Positions 38,599-48,886 of a DNA stretch of 64,000 nucleotides are shown one piece after another. The translations under genes and the position numbers were made by a program. The stretch spans positions 1 through 64,000 of the forward strand of contig DWWD01000024.1 in assembly GCA_019119895.1 (NCBI GenBank), written 5' to 3'. Numbering within the stretch: position 1 is the stretch's first letter; each line of letters begins with the position of its first letter. This DNA is from Candidatus Anaerostipes avistercoris (GTDB taxonomy: Bacteria > Bacillota > Clostridia > Lachnospirales > Lachnospiraceae). The notes below the pieces were generated by a model. The model saw only the letters and a list, made by a program, of their open reading frames with translations, did not search any database and was not told the origin of the DNA.

Positions 38599-39984
38599 AT
38601 GGAATTTAAGAAAAATCAGATGGTTGAACTGTATATTGATGACATAGGAAATGAAGGAGAGGGCATCGGCCATGTGGACGGCTATGCCCTCTTTTTAAAG
38701 GACGCCGTGGTGGGAGACAGAGTCCGGGCGAAGATCATGAAAGCCAAGAAGAAATATGGCTACGCCCGGGTGGAGAAAGTGCTGGAGCCGTCCAAAGACC
38801 GTGTGAAACCGGTCTGTCCAGTGGCAAGACCGTGCGGAGGCTGTACTTTGCAGCACTTATCCTATGAAAAACAGCTGGAATATAAGTTCCGCAAAGTAAA
38901 AAACTGCCTGGAGCGGATTGGCGGTCTGGAAAATATTGAAGAAAAAATGGAGCCGGTCTATGGCATGGATGAACCGTATCATTACAGAAACAAGGCTCAG
39001 TTTCCTGTGGGGACAGACAGAGAAGGCAATCTGGTCACCGGATTTTATGCAGGAAAATCGCATCAGATCATTCCATGTACCGATTGTGCCATTCAGCATC
39101 CGGTGAATCAGAAAATCCTGGAAAAAGTGCTGGATTATATGAGAAAAAATCATATTTCCGCGTACGATGAAAAGACCGGGAAGGGACTGGTGCGCCATAT
39201 CGTGACGAGAGTCGGATTTGCCACCGGAGAAGTGATGGTCTGCCTTGTGCTGAACGGAAACAAAAAGAAGCTGAAAAACGTGGAGCAGCTGGTGGATTCT
39301 CTGCGGGAAATCGAAGGAATGACCAGTATCTGTGTGAATGTCAACCGGGAGCGGACCAACAAGATTCTGGGAAGTCAGATTGAAGAAGTGTATGGACCGC
39401 CGTATATTTATGATTATATTGGAAATGTAAAATATCAGATCGGACCTCTGTCCTTTTTCCAAGTGAACCCGAAACAGACGAGAGTTCTCTATGAAAAGGC
39501 ACTGGAATATGCACAGCTGGAAGGAGAGGAAACGGTTTGGGATCTGTACTGCGGCATTGGAACCATTTCTTTGTTCCTGGCTCAGAAAGCAAAATGGGTC
39601 TACGGCGTGGAAATCGTGCCGGAAGCTATTGACGACGCAAGACTGAACGCCAGGATGAACGGATTTGACAATGCACAGTTTTTCGTAGGAAAGGCAGAAG
39701 AAGTACTGCCGGGAGAATATGAAAAGAACGGCGTGTATGCAGACGTTATCGTTGTGGATCCGCCGCGAAAAGGATGCGACGGGAAACTGCTGGATACCAT
39801 GGTAAAAATGGCGCCGAAACGGATTGTCTATGTAAGCTGTGATCCGGCTACACTGGCGAGAGATGTGAAAATACTGGGAGAGCAGGGATACCAGGTGGAC
39901 AAAGTCAGCGTCGTAGACCAGTTCGGACACAGCGGGCACGTGGAGACAGTCGCCCTGCTCACACGAAATGTTGTATCAATGTGA
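38599..39984 (+). CDS. rlmD: 23S rRNA (uracil-C5)-methyltransferase, RlmD/RumA family
   Basis: TRAM domain, CGGCTLQHLSYEKQLEYK, WDLYCGIGTISLFLA, VVDPPRKGC, VYVSCDPATLARD. Confidence 0.92.
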   Translation: MEFKKNQMVELYIDDIGNEGEGIGHVDGYALFLKDAVVGDRVRAKIMKAKKKYGYARVEKVLEPSKDRVKPVCPVARPCGGCTLQHLSYEKQLEYKFRKVKNCLERIGGLENIEEKMEPVYGMDEPYHYRNKAQFPVGTDREGNLVTGFYAGKSHQIIPCTDCAIQHPVNQKILEKVLDYMRKNHISAYDEKTGKGLVRHIVTRVGFATGEVMVCLVLNGNKKKLKNVEQLVDSLREIEGMTSICVNVNRERTNKILGSQIEEVYGPPYIYDYIGNVKYQIGPLSFFQVNPKQTRVLYEKALEYAQLEGEETVWDLYCGIGTISLFLAQKAKWVYGVEIVPEAIDDARLNARMNGFDNAQFFVGKAEEVLPGEYEKNGVYADVIVVDPPRKGCDGKLLDTMVKMAPKRIVYVSCDPATLARDVKILGEQGYQVDKVSVVDQFGHSGHVETVALLTRNVVSM

Positions 39985-40053
39985 CAGGGAGAACAGATAT
40001 GGAACCTGCGATGGAAGAATTAGAAGAAGCAGTTACAAGAAGAAAGGACGTAG

Positions 40054-42537
40054 ATGACAATGCATGATCATATCCAAATCCGCGGCGCAAGGGTGCACAA
40101 TCTGAAAAATATTGATGTGGATGTGCCGTTGAATCAGATTGTAGGGATTGCCGGGGTTTCCGGTTCGGGAAAATCTTCTCTGGCGCTTGGCGTCCTGTAT
40201 GCTGAGGGCTCAAGACGTTATCTGGAGGCCCTGTCTACTTATACCCGCCGCCGCATGACTCAGGCGGCAAAAGCCCAGGTGGATGAAGTGTTATATGTAC
40301 CGGCGGCATTGGCTCTGCATCAGCGTCCCGGCGTGCCGGGAATCCGGAGCACTTTTGGTACGGGGACCGAGCTGCTGAACAGCCTGAGGCTGATGTATTC
40401 TCGTCTGGCCAGTCACCGCTGTCCAAATGGTCATTATGTACCGCCTGCACTGGCAGTTGCCGCAGAGAAACCAATCGTTTGTCCGGAGTGCGGCGCGGAA
40501 TTTTATGCGCCTTCCGCGGAGGAACTGGCTTTTAACAGCCAGGGAGCCTGCAAGACCTGCGGCGGAACCGGCATTGTGCGTACTGTGGACCGGTCTGTGC
40601 TGGTTCCGGATGAAAGCCTGACAATTGACGAAGGAGCGGTGGCGCCATGGAGGTCGCTGATGTGGGATCTGATGACAGATGTATGCCGTGAAATGGGAGT
40701 GCGCACCGATGTGCCGTTTCGGGATTTGACAGACAAAGAAAAAGAAATTGTGTTTGACGGTCCGGCAGAGAAAAAGCACATTCTTTACCATGCAAAGAAA
40801 ACAGATGCTGTTTCAGAACTGGATTTTACTTACTACAGTGCGGTTCGTACCGTTGAAAATGCCCTCTCCAAAGTGAAAGATGAAAAAGGGATGAAGCGGG
40901 TGGAAAAATTCCTGAAAGAAGATACCTGTCCGGACTGCGGAGGCAGCCGTCTGAACGCGGCAGCCAGAGCACCAAAGCTGAGAGGAATATCTCTGGATGA
41001 GGCCTGCAGAATGACACTGGGAGATCTGGTGAACTGGGCAGCAGGTGTGCCGGAGAGTCTGCCGGAAGAAATGCGGCCGATGGCGGAGAGTATCTGCGAG
41101 TCTTTTCAGACCGTGGCAAAGCGGCTGATGGATCTGGGACTTGGGTATCTGACCCTTGACCGTGCATCGTCTACCCTTTCAACAGGAGAGCGCCAGCGGA
41201 TGCAGCTGGCTCGTGCGGTGAGAAACCGTACTACCGGAGTTTTGTATGTGCTGGATGAGCCGTCTATTGGTCTGCATCCATCTAATATCGTTGGTCTGAC
41301 CGGAGTGATGCATGATCTGATTGATGATGGTAACTCAGTGGTGCTGGTGGATCATGATACGCAGATTTTGTCAGAAGCCGACTGGATCATCGAGATGGGA
41401 CCGGGCGCGGGATCAGACGGAGGACGTGTGATCGCTCAGGGAACGGTGGATGATTTGACCAAAAATCCGGGTTCTAAAATCGGTCCATTTCTGGCAGATC
41501 ATCCGAGAGCCGGCCTTCGGGAGCAGACTTCAATGGAGACGATGTTTGACGAAGGGAAAATCCATCTTTCCACAGGAACCATCCATACAGTGAAGCCGCT
41601 GGAGGCAGATATACCGAAAGGCCGGATGACGGTTGTAACCGGCGTGTCCGGTTCAGGAAAAACAACCCTGATTCTGGAAAGTCTGATTCCGGGACTGGAG
41701 GCGGAGATTCAGGGGAAGAAACTGCCGGAACATGTGCATGATGTGGGTACTGCAGGTATTTCACAGGTGAAATTGATCGACGCGACGCCAATCGGCATTA
41801 ATGTCCGTTCTACGGTGGCAACTTACGCCAATGTTCATGCGGAGCTTCGGAAGATTTTTGCCCGTACGCCGGAAGCGAAAGAAAGAGGATACAAAGCGGG
41901 AGATTTCTCTTATAACAAAGGACGGCTGCGCTGCCCGGTCTGCGATGGTACAGGAGTGATCAGCCTGGATGTGCAGTTTTTGCCGGATGTGGATATTCCC
42001 TGTCCGGAATGCAGGGGATCCCGCTATGGAAAAGACGCAGGCGGCATTTACTATCAGAATGAAGAGGGACAGAAGTATTCACTTCCGGATCTTATGGCGA
42101 TGGATATCCATACTGCACTGGAAGCGTGCAAAGATCTGAAATTAGTGCACCGCCGTCTGCAGGTATTGGAAGATCTGGGACTGGGGTATCTTACATTGGG
42201 AGAAGAAACGCCGAACCTGTCCGGCGGTGAGGCGCAGCGTCTGAAGCTGGCCAGTGAAATGGGAAAAGCCCAGTCAGATTCTGTGTTCATTTTTGATGAG
42301 CCAACCATCGGCCTGCATCCGCTGGATGTGGAAACTTTGCTGAGAGTTTTCCAGACATTGATCAGTCATGGTGCGACGGTCATTGTGATTGAGCATGATC
42401 TGGACGTGATCCGAAATGCGGACTATGTCATTGATATGGGACCGGGCGGAGGCGAAGCCGGCGGACGTATTGTGGCAGCAGGAACACCGCAGATGATAAA
42501 AGAGACACAGGAGAGCATTACGGGAAGATTTCTGTAG
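40054..42537 (+). CDS. Short UvrA-like excinuclease ABC subunit / UvrA paralogue (827 aa)
   Basis: GVSGSGKSSLALGVLYAEGSRRYLEALSTYTRR; CPDCGGSRLNAAAR; LSGGEAQRLKLASE; VIEHDLDVI. Confidence 0.88.
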   Translation: MTMHDHIQIRGARVHNLKNIDVDVPLNQIVGIAGVSGSGKSSLALGVLYAEGSRRYLEALSTYTRRRMTQAAKAQVDEVLYVPAALALHQRPGVPGIRSTFGTGTELLNSLRLMYSRLASHRCPNGHYVPPALAVAAEKPIVCPECGAEFYAPSAEELAFNSQGACKTCGGTGIVRTVDRSVLVPDESLTIDEGAVAPWRSLMWDLMTDVCREMGVRTDVPFRDLTDKEKEIVFDGPAEKKHILYHAKKTDAVSELDFTYYSAVRTVENALSKVKDEKGMKRVEKFLKEDTCPDCGGSRLNAAARAPKLRGISLDEACRMTLGDLVNWAAGVPESLPEEMRPMAESICESFQTVAKRLMDLGLGYLTLDRASSTLSTGERQRMQLARAVRNRTTGVLYVLDEPSIGLHPSNIVGLTGVMHDLIDDGNSVVLVDHDTQILSEADWIIEMGPGAGSDGGRVIAQGTVDDLTKNPGSKIGPFLADHPRAGLREQTSMETMFDEGKIHLSTGTIHTVKPLEADIPKGRMTVVTGVSGSGKTTLILESLIPGLEAEIQGKKLPEHVHDVGTAGISQVKLIDATPIGINVRSTVATYANVHAELRKIFARTPEAKERGYKAGDFSYNKGRLRCPVCDGTGVISLDVQFLPDVDIPCPECRGSRYGKDAGGIYYQNEEGQKYSLPDLMAMDIHTALEACKDLKLVHRRLQVLEDLGLGYLTLGEETPNLSGGEAQRLKLASEMGKAQSDSVFIFDEPTIGLHPLDVETLLRVFQTLISHGATVIVIEHDLDVIRNADYVIDMGPGGGEAGGRIVAAGTPQMIKETQESITGRFL

Positions 42538-42619
42538 CAAAGTGGAGAAAATAAAGAAATGTCTTCTGAAAACAATGAGTTAAAAACAGATGTATAAAAG
42601 GAAATCCACGGAGGGAGAT

Positions 42620-43696
42620 ATGAAAGAAGAATGTCTGATTTGTAAAGCACCCCTGGAGTATCTGAATGAGGATATTGAGATGGAGTGTGAATTATGCCAT
42701 AAAAAAGAAAAGAGTAAGACTCGATGTATCAATGGACATTATGTCTGCAATGAATGTCATATGCAGGGAATTGACAGTCTTGTAGGCTTGTGTCTGAAGG
42801 AAACATCCAAAAATCCGGTGAAGATTTTGAATCAAATGATGGATCTGCCGTTTTGCCATATGCACGGGCCGGAGCATCATGTTATGGTGGGGATGGCCCT
42901 GCTGACAGCTTATAAAAATGCAGGGGGAGAAATCAACCTTGAGAAGGCTCTGATCGAGATGAACAGCAGAGGAAAGTCGGTGCCGGGCGGTGCCTGCGGA
43001 TTCTGGGGTGCCTGCGGAGCGGGAATCAGCGCCGGAATGTTTGTTTCTATAGTAACCGGCTCTACGCCTCTTGGAACAGATAATTTTGCCCTGTCCCACA
43101 AGATGACATCCGCGGCTCTGGGAGCCATTGGAGAGATTGGGGGACCGCGCTGCTGCAAGAGAGATTCCTATCTTTCCATCCAAAAGGCAGTGGAGTTTGT
43201 GAAAGAAAACCTGGGGATAGAAATGGAACTGCCGGAAATTGTCTGTTCTCACAGCGGGCAGAACAACCAGTGTATTGGGAAACGGTGTCCGTTTTGTAAT
43301 AGAGCGAAAAAGAAGATTGCTTTTATCTGTGTCCATAATTCCTGCAGGAGTCAGATTGCGGAAGCCCTCGGGAAAAAATATCTATCCGCCATTGCCGATT
43401 GTTATTCTGCAGGAACTCAGACAAAGCCGCAAATCAATCAGGACGCCGTGAGGCTGATGAAGCAGGAGTATGGCATTGATATGGAAAAAGAGCAGTATCC
43501 GAAACTGCTGGACGAAATACCGGAGGCGGATCTTTACGTGACCATGGGCTGTAATGTAGCGTGTCCGAATGTTCCGGGAAAGGAAGCTGCTGACTGGGGT
43601 CTGGAGGATCCCACCGGGCAGGATGATCAGGTTTTTAGGGATGTGATTCAGAAAATAGAAGAGAAGATACTGGATTTGAAAGAAAAAATTTCTTAA
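42620..43696 (+). CDS. DUF5714-like N-terminal domain fused to ArsC/LMW protein tyrosine phosphatase-like domain
   Basis: N-term CLICKAPLEYL..CHMHGPEHHVMVG..GGACGFWGACGAGISAGMF; C-term IAFICVHNSCRSQIAEALGKK P-loop. Confidence 0.8.
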   Translation: MKEECLICKAPLEYLNEDIEMECELCHKKEKSKTRCINGHYVCNECHMQGIDSLVGLCLKETSKNPVKILNQMMDLPFCHMHGPEHHVMVGMALLTAYKNAGGEINLEKALIEMNSRGKSVPGGACGFWGACGAGISAGMFVSIVTGSTPLGTDNFALSHKMTSAALGAIGEIGGPRCCKRDSYLSIQKAVEFVKENLGIEMELPEIVCSHSGQNNQCIGKRCPFCNRAKKKIAFICVHNSCRSQIAEALGKKYLSAIADCYSAGTQTKPQINQDAVRLMKQEYGIDMEKEQYPKLLDEIPEADLYVTMGCNVACPNVPGKEAADWGLEDPTGQDDQVFRDVIQKIEEKILDLKEKIS

Positions 43697-43793
43697 AAAA
43701 CATGTTGACTTTCAGATGAAAAAGGAGTACTTTATAATTAATAATTAAATAATTGCTTAATTGTTGAAATGATAACGGGAAAGGAAGATAGAA

Positions 43794-44012
43794 ATGAAGA
43801 AAAGTTATAAGATTGAAGTAGACTGTGCAAACTGTGCGAACAAAATGGAAGAGGCTGCCCGGAAAACAGCCGGGGTGAAAAATGCTTCTGTGAATTTCAT
43901 GATGCTTAAGATGAATGTGGAATTTGAAGAGGGATGCAGTCCCAAAGAAGTAATGCAGGAAGTGCGAAAGAACTGCAAAAAAGTGGAAGATGACTGTGAA
44001 GTTTATCTTTAA
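43794..44012 (+). CDS. Heavy-metal-associated (HMA) domain protein, metallochaperone-like
   Basis: KSYKIEVDCANCANKMEEAARKTAGVKNASVNF, CxxC metal motif. Confidence 0.85.
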   Translation: MKKSYKIEVDCANCANKMEEAARKTAGVKNASVNFMMLKMNVEFEEGCSPKEVMQEVRKNCKKVEDDCEVYL

Positions 44013-44132
44013 AAAAGAGATAGAAAGAAGAAAGAGGCCCGGAGAGAGCGTAAGAAATCGAAGGGGTTTTTCTTTTAAACAACAATTAAACAAATAAACA
44101 AATATTTAATTAAAAAGAAAGGCGATGACAAT

Positions 44133-46019
44133 ATGAATAAAAAACAAAGGAAGATGCTGTTTCGGATTATAATTGCAGCGGTCTTTCTGATTGCATTGAA
44201 TTTTATTTCGGTTACGGGAGCCGTAAGATTTCTGCTGTATCTGATTCCGTATCTGGTGATCGGGTACGATATTTTGTTGAAGGCGCTGAAGGGGATCAAA
44301 AACCGTCAGATGTTTGATGAGAGTTTTCTGATGGCCGTGGCAACCATAGGAGCCATTGCTCTGGCGCTGTATGAAAAAAGCGGAGATTATACGGAAGCCA
44401 TTGCGGTCATGCTGTTTTATCAGATTGGCGAGTGGTTTCAGAGTTACGCAGTGGGAAAGAGCCGCAGAAATATCAGTGAGCTGATGGATATCCGGCCGGA
44501 TTATGCCAACATTGAGAGGGATGGAAAGCTGGAAAAAACAGATCCGGATGAAGTAGAAATCGGCAGCATCATTGTCGTACAGCCGGGTGAAAAAGTACCC
44601 ATTGACGGAATCGTGGAAAATGGAAGTTCCAGTCTGAATACAAGTGCGCTGACAGGTGAAAGCCTTCCGAGAGATGTGAAAGAAGGAGATGAGATTGTCA
44701 GCGGATGCATCAACATGACGGGAGTTTTAAAGATCCGTACGACGAAGGAATTCGGAGAATCTACAGTGTCTAAGATTCTGGACCTTGTGGAAAATGCCAG
44801 TTCCAGAAAGTCCAAATCTGAAGATTTTATTTCTAAATTTGCCCGCATTTATACGCCGGCTGTCTGTTATGCGGCGCTGGCACTGGCATTTCTGCCGCCG
44901 CTGGTGCGTATGCTGGGAATGGGTCTGGAAGCAGAATGGGGAACTTGGATTTACCGGGCACTGACGTTCCTGGTTATCAGCTGTCCGTGTGCTCTGGTTA
45001 TCAGCATACCGTTAAGCTTCTTTGCGGGAATCGGCGGAGCCAGCAATGCAGGCGTCCTGGTCAAGGGATCCAATTATCTGGAAACGCTTTCCCAGACGAA
45101 AATCGTGGTATTTGATAAAACAGGAACACTGACTCAGGGGGTTTTTGAGGTAAACGGTATCCATCATAATGAGATAGAAAACGAGAAACTGATAGAATAT
45201 GCGGCTCTTGCGGAGAGCGCCTCTTCCCATCCGATCAGCAAAAGTCTCCAGCGTGCTTATGGAAAAGAAATTGACCGCAGCCGTGTCAGCGATATTCGTG
45301 AAATCAGCGGAAATGGTGTTATTGCAAAAGTTGACGGACGGGAAATTGCCATAGGCAGCGACAAATTGATGAAACATCTTGGAATTTCATTTATCGGCTG
45401 CCATTCTGTGGGAACTATTCTGCATATGGCAGTGGATAAAAAATATGCCGGACATATCGTAATTTCTGATATTGTAAAACCGCAGGCAAAAGACGCAGTC
45501 CTTGAATTAAAGAAAGCCGGAATCAGCAAAACAGTAATGCTCACCGGAGATGCGAAAAAAGCAGCAGACCAGGTGGCAGAAGACTTGAATCTGGATGATG
45601 TATACAGTGAACTTCTGCCGGCGGATAAGGTAGAGAAAGTCGAGGAACTGCTGAAAAACAAGCCGGAAAAAGAGAAACTGGCCTTTGTAGGAGACGGCAT
45701 CAATGACGCGCCGGTGCTGCGCCGCGCGGATATTGGAATTGCCATGGGCGCCATGGGATCCGACGCGGCAATTGAAGCGGCCGATGTTGTGCTGATGGAT
45801 GATGATCCAATGCAGATTTCCAAAGCCATCAAAATTTCACGAAAGTGCCTCAGAATCGTTTATCAGAATATTGTGTTTGCCATCGGAATTAAACTGATCT
45901 GTCTCGTTCTGGGAGCTGTTGGAATCGCCAACATGTGGCTGGCAATTTTCGCAGATGTAGGTGTTATGATTCTTGCAGTTTTGAACGCCATCCGGGCTCT
46001 TTTTGTAAAAAAACTGTGA
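44133..46019 (+). CDS. Heavy metal translocating P-type ATPase (P1B, CPC motif; Zn/Cd-like)
   Basis: VISCPCALVISIPLSFFAGIGGA, VFDKTGTLTQG, SASSHPISKSL (HP), GDGINDAPVL. Confidence 0.92.
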   Translation: MNKKQRKMLFRIIIAAVFLIALNFISVTGAVRFLLYLIPYLVIGYDILLKALKGIKNRQMFDESFLMAVATIGAIALALYEKSGDYTEAIAVMLFYQIGEWFQSYAVGKSRRNISELMDIRPDYANIERDGKLEKTDPDEVEIGSIIVVQPGEKVPIDGIVENGSSSLNTSALTGESLPRDVKEGDEIVSGCINMTGVLKIRTTKEFGESTVSKILDLVENASSRKSKSEDFISKFARIYTPAVCYAALALAFLPPLVRMLGMGLEAEWGTWIYRALTFLVISCPCALVISIPLSFFAGIGGASNAGVLVKGSNYLETLSQTKIVVFDKTGTLTQGVFEVNGIHHNEIENEKLIEYAALAESASSHPISKSLQRAYGKEIDRSRVSDIREISGNGVIAKVDGREIAIGSDKLMKHLGISFIGCHSVGTILHMAVDKKYAGHIVISDIVKPQAKDAVLELKKAGISKTVMLTGDAKKAADQVAEDLNLDDVYSELLPADKVEKVEELLKNKPEKEKLAFVGDGINDAPVLRRADIGIAMGAMGSDAAIEAADVVLMDDDPMQISKAIKISRKCLRIVYQNIVFAIGIKLICLVLGAVGIANMWLAIFADVGVMILAVLNAIRALFVKKL

Positions 46020-46143
46020 GAAACGAAGAGAGCGGCAGTCATTCCGTTCCTTCCATTGATATGATCAAAGTACCGCTTTCTTTTTATCTGAATTGAAAAA
46101 ACAGTATTGACATGATGTCAGAATAGAAAGGATGGTAACGATC

Positions 46144-46663
46144 ATGAAGAAAAATATTGGTTCTATGTTAGCGCTTTATCCGACGCCGACAGTTGTTGTC
46201 GGAGCGATGTTATATCAATGATATCATCAAGGCTGCCGGTAAATTATCTGTAAATATTGTCGATGAAGGAATGCTTCCTGAGGCGGATTATGTGGGATCC
46301 GCAAGCGGCGCCAAAGTGGATAAATCAGGTGTCTTTGAATTTGAAACCGGTGAAGCAGAAACGCCGATCATCGAGAAAGCACCTCTGACCATGGAGTGTA
46401 CCGTTGTGGACGTATATGAAACGAAAGGTTTTGAAAGTTTTATTTGTATGATTGACAATACTTATGTAGAAGAAGAACATTTGAATGAGGATGGAAAAAT
46501 TAATTATCAGACATTAAAGCCGGTATTATTTGAGTTCCCAACGTATGAATATCTGAGAACCGGTGAGGTCATCGGAAAATGCCTTTCCTTTAAAAAGGAT
46601 CCGCAGAAAGAAGATCATAAAATGAGTACAGTTCAGATGCCGGAGACAAGCAATCGGATTTGA
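46144..46663 (+). pseudogene. Flavin reductase-like gene disrupted near the N-terminus
   Basis: ATG...MKKNIGSMLALYPTPTVVVGAMLYQ* in one frame, rest (RCYINDIIKAAGKLSVNIVDEGMLPEADYVG...) continues in another frame with missing sequence. Confidence 0.75.
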
Positions 46664-46757
46664 CGGACTTTTGACAACTGGTATAATAAGAATAAACTGC
46701 ACAGGATGACAGGCGGAATGTGCGTAAATGATACATGCAAAGAAAGAGGAGAACTAT

Positions 46758-47387
46758 ATGCCAAGAGGATCAAAAGAATTAACGCAGTCAAGAAAAGAGG
46801 AAATCATCAATGCCTGCGCGCAGCTGTATGAGACGATGAATTTTAAGGATATTACACTGAAAGAAATCGGGAAGAAAACTTCTTTTTCCCGCACGTCCAT
46901 TTATAACTATTTCCAGACGAAAGAGGAAATTTTTCTGGCGCTGCTGCAGAGAGAATATGAACTCTGGGTGAAGGATCTGGAAACTATGATGCAGGAACAT
47001 GAGACAATGTCGGCCGGGGTTTTTGCGGACTGTCTGGCGAATACACTGGAAAAGCGGGAACGCCTCTTAAAGATTATGTCCATGAATCACTATGATCTGG
47101 AAGAGAACTGCAGACTGGAAAATCTTACATCGTTCAAGATATCCTATGGCAATTCCATGAAGACAGTGCGCCGCTGCCTGGAGAAATATTTCCCGAAAAT
47201 GACCCGGAAAGATACGCAGGAATTTATCTATGCTTTTTTCCCATTCCTGTTTGGAGTGTATCCATATACCGTCGTATCGGAAAAACAAAAAGAAGCCATG
47301 CGGCTGGCGGATGCTGACTATGTGTTTTTTTCCATTTATGAAATTACAAACACCATGATCCTGAAACTGCTGCAGGGATGGCAGTGA
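46758..47387 (+). CDS. TetR family transcriptional regulator
   Basis: RKEEIINACAQLYETMNFKDITLKEIGKKTSFSRTSIYNYFQTKEEIF HTH. Confidence 0.9.
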   Translation: MPRGSKELTQSRKEEIINACAQLYETMNFKDITLKEIGKKTSFSRTSIYNYFQTKEEIFLALLQREYELWVKDLETMMQEHETMSAGVFADCLANTLEKRERLLKIMSMNHYDLEENCRLENLTSFKISYGNSMKTVRRCLEKYFPKMTRKDTQEFIYAFFPFLFGVYPYTVVSEKQKEAMRLADADYVFFSIYEITNTMILKLLQGWQ

Positions 47388-47556
47388 AAATTTAAGATAG
47401 AAGATTCAGAGAAATCCACCGAAGGACAGAGAAAATATGCTGCCCTGACGGTGGATTTTTTGCGATTGTTTATAAATTGTTTAAAAAATCCACAGTAAGT
47501 TATTAAATATGCATTTTAAAATGAGGGAAGAATAAAAAAGAAAGAAGGAATAATGT

Positions 47557-47973
47557 ATGTGGCTTATGTATGCGGCGGGATCTGCATTCTTTGCGGGGAT
47601 TACGTCTATTCTTGCAAAATGCGGGATCCGCAGGACGGATTCCACTGTGGCAACGGCTGTGCGAACCGCAGTGGTGTTGATTTTTTCCTGGCTGATTGCC
47701 GGAATTGCCGGATCTGTGGATCAGGTCAGATCCATTGACGGGAAGACACTTGGTTTTCTGATTCTGTCAGGAATCGCAACGGGAGCTTCCTGGCTGTGCT
47801 ATTACCGGGCACTTCAGGATGGACCGACCAGTGTGGTGGCGCCGGTTGATAAGCTGAGTGTGCTGGTGACTGTGCTGTTCTCTTATGCTGTGTTTGGAGA
47901 GACATTAAGCAGGAAAACCGGCACAGGGCTGGTGCTTTTGACAGTGGGAACCGTGGCAATGGCATTTTTTTAG
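47557..47973 (+). CDS. EamA/DMT-type small transporter (half-size)
   Basis: 138 aa, ~5 TM; GIATGASWLCYYRALQDGPTSVVAPVDKLSVLVTVLFSYAVFGE. Confidence 0.85.
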   Translation: MWLMYAAGSAFFAGITSILAKCGIRRTDSTVATAVRTAVVLIFSWLIAGIAGSVDQVRSIDGKTLGFLILSGIATGASWLCYYRALQDGPTSVVAPVDKLSVLVTVLFSYAVFGETLSRKTGTGLVLLTVGTVAMAFF

Positions 47974-48057
47974 TCAGGTATCCGGTGGAAAGAAAATTTT
48001 CATTGTGTTAGAATAAGGAAATAGATAAAAAAATTAGCAAACGGAAAGGGAAAAGGT

Positions 48058-48621
48058 ATGAAAAGGAAACATCAAATACTGACGATTCCGAATCTGATGT
48101 CGTTATTTCGGTTATGCCTGATTCCGCTGATTGTGTGGCTGTACCATGAGAAGGAAATGTACGGTCTTGCGGCTTTTGCTCTTGTGATTTCCGGAATAAC
48201 AGATGTTGCAGATGGAATCGTGGCACGGCGTTTTGATATGGTAAGTGATTTTGGAAAAGCGTTTGATCCGGTGGCAGACAAATTGACCCAGTTTGCGATG
48301 CTGGTCTGTCTGGCCGTACGGTTTCAGTGGATCCTGGTGCCGATGTGTCTGATCCTGGTCAAGGAGATCATGACCGGAATTCTGAAAGTGATTGTCATCC
48401 GCAGGACAGGAATCGTAGAAGGAGCGGACTGGCATGGGAAGGCGACGACAGTGCTGCTTTATATCACGATTTTTCTCCATCTTGCATGGTATGATATTCC
48501 GGATGTCTGGTCTATCACTTTGACGGCATTGTGTACGGTGATGATGGTAATTTCTTTTGTTCTGTATGGAATACGGAATTTAAGAATTTTGAAGGAACAG
48601 AAAATACATAAAAATACCTGA
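48058..48621 (+). CDS. CDP-alcohol phosphatidyltransferase family protein
   Basis: TDVADGIVARRFDMVSDFGKAFDPVADK, CDP-OH transferase motif. Confidence 0.92.
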   Translation: MKRKHQILTIPNLMSLFRLCLIPLIVWLYHEKEMYGLAAFALVISGITDVADGIVARRFDMVSDFGKAFDPVADKLTQFAMLVCLAVRFQWILVPMCLILVKEIMTGILKVIVIRRTGIVEGADWHGKATTVLLYITIFLHLAWYDIPDVWSITLTALCTVMMVISFVLYGIRNLRILKEQKIHKNT

Positions 48622-48721
48622 AGATTTACCATATGAATGTTTAAGATTTACCGCTGAAAGGAATCTAGTAAAATGCTACCATTTGAACAGTAACAGAAAA
48701 TGGTCAGAAAGGACAATAAAT

Positions 48722-48862
48722 ATGAAGCAATGGTCAGAAAAATTTTATCACCTTTATTTTCAGGCGGTACAGATCAGCATTTCCAACTGGTTTGAAGTGG
48801 ATATCAATGAAAAACACCGAAAAGCGTATCGGGATTATTTGGAATCCATGGAATCAGAATAA
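48722..48862 (+). CDS. Small protein, 46 aa (MKQWSEKFYHLYFQAVQISISNWFEVDINEKHRKAYRDYLESMESE)
   Basis: ATG preceded by agaaagga RBS, followed by terminator hairpin; below the ORF-track length cut-off. Confidence 0.55.
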   Translation: MKQWSEKFYHLYFQAVQISISNWFEVDINEKHRKAYRDYLESMESE

Positions 48863-48886
48863 AAAGAAAAAAGAGAATTATGCAAT

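Noticed and set aside
38857-39939. 360-aa minus-strand ORF
   Set aside because: Antisense shadow of the rlmD-like gene.
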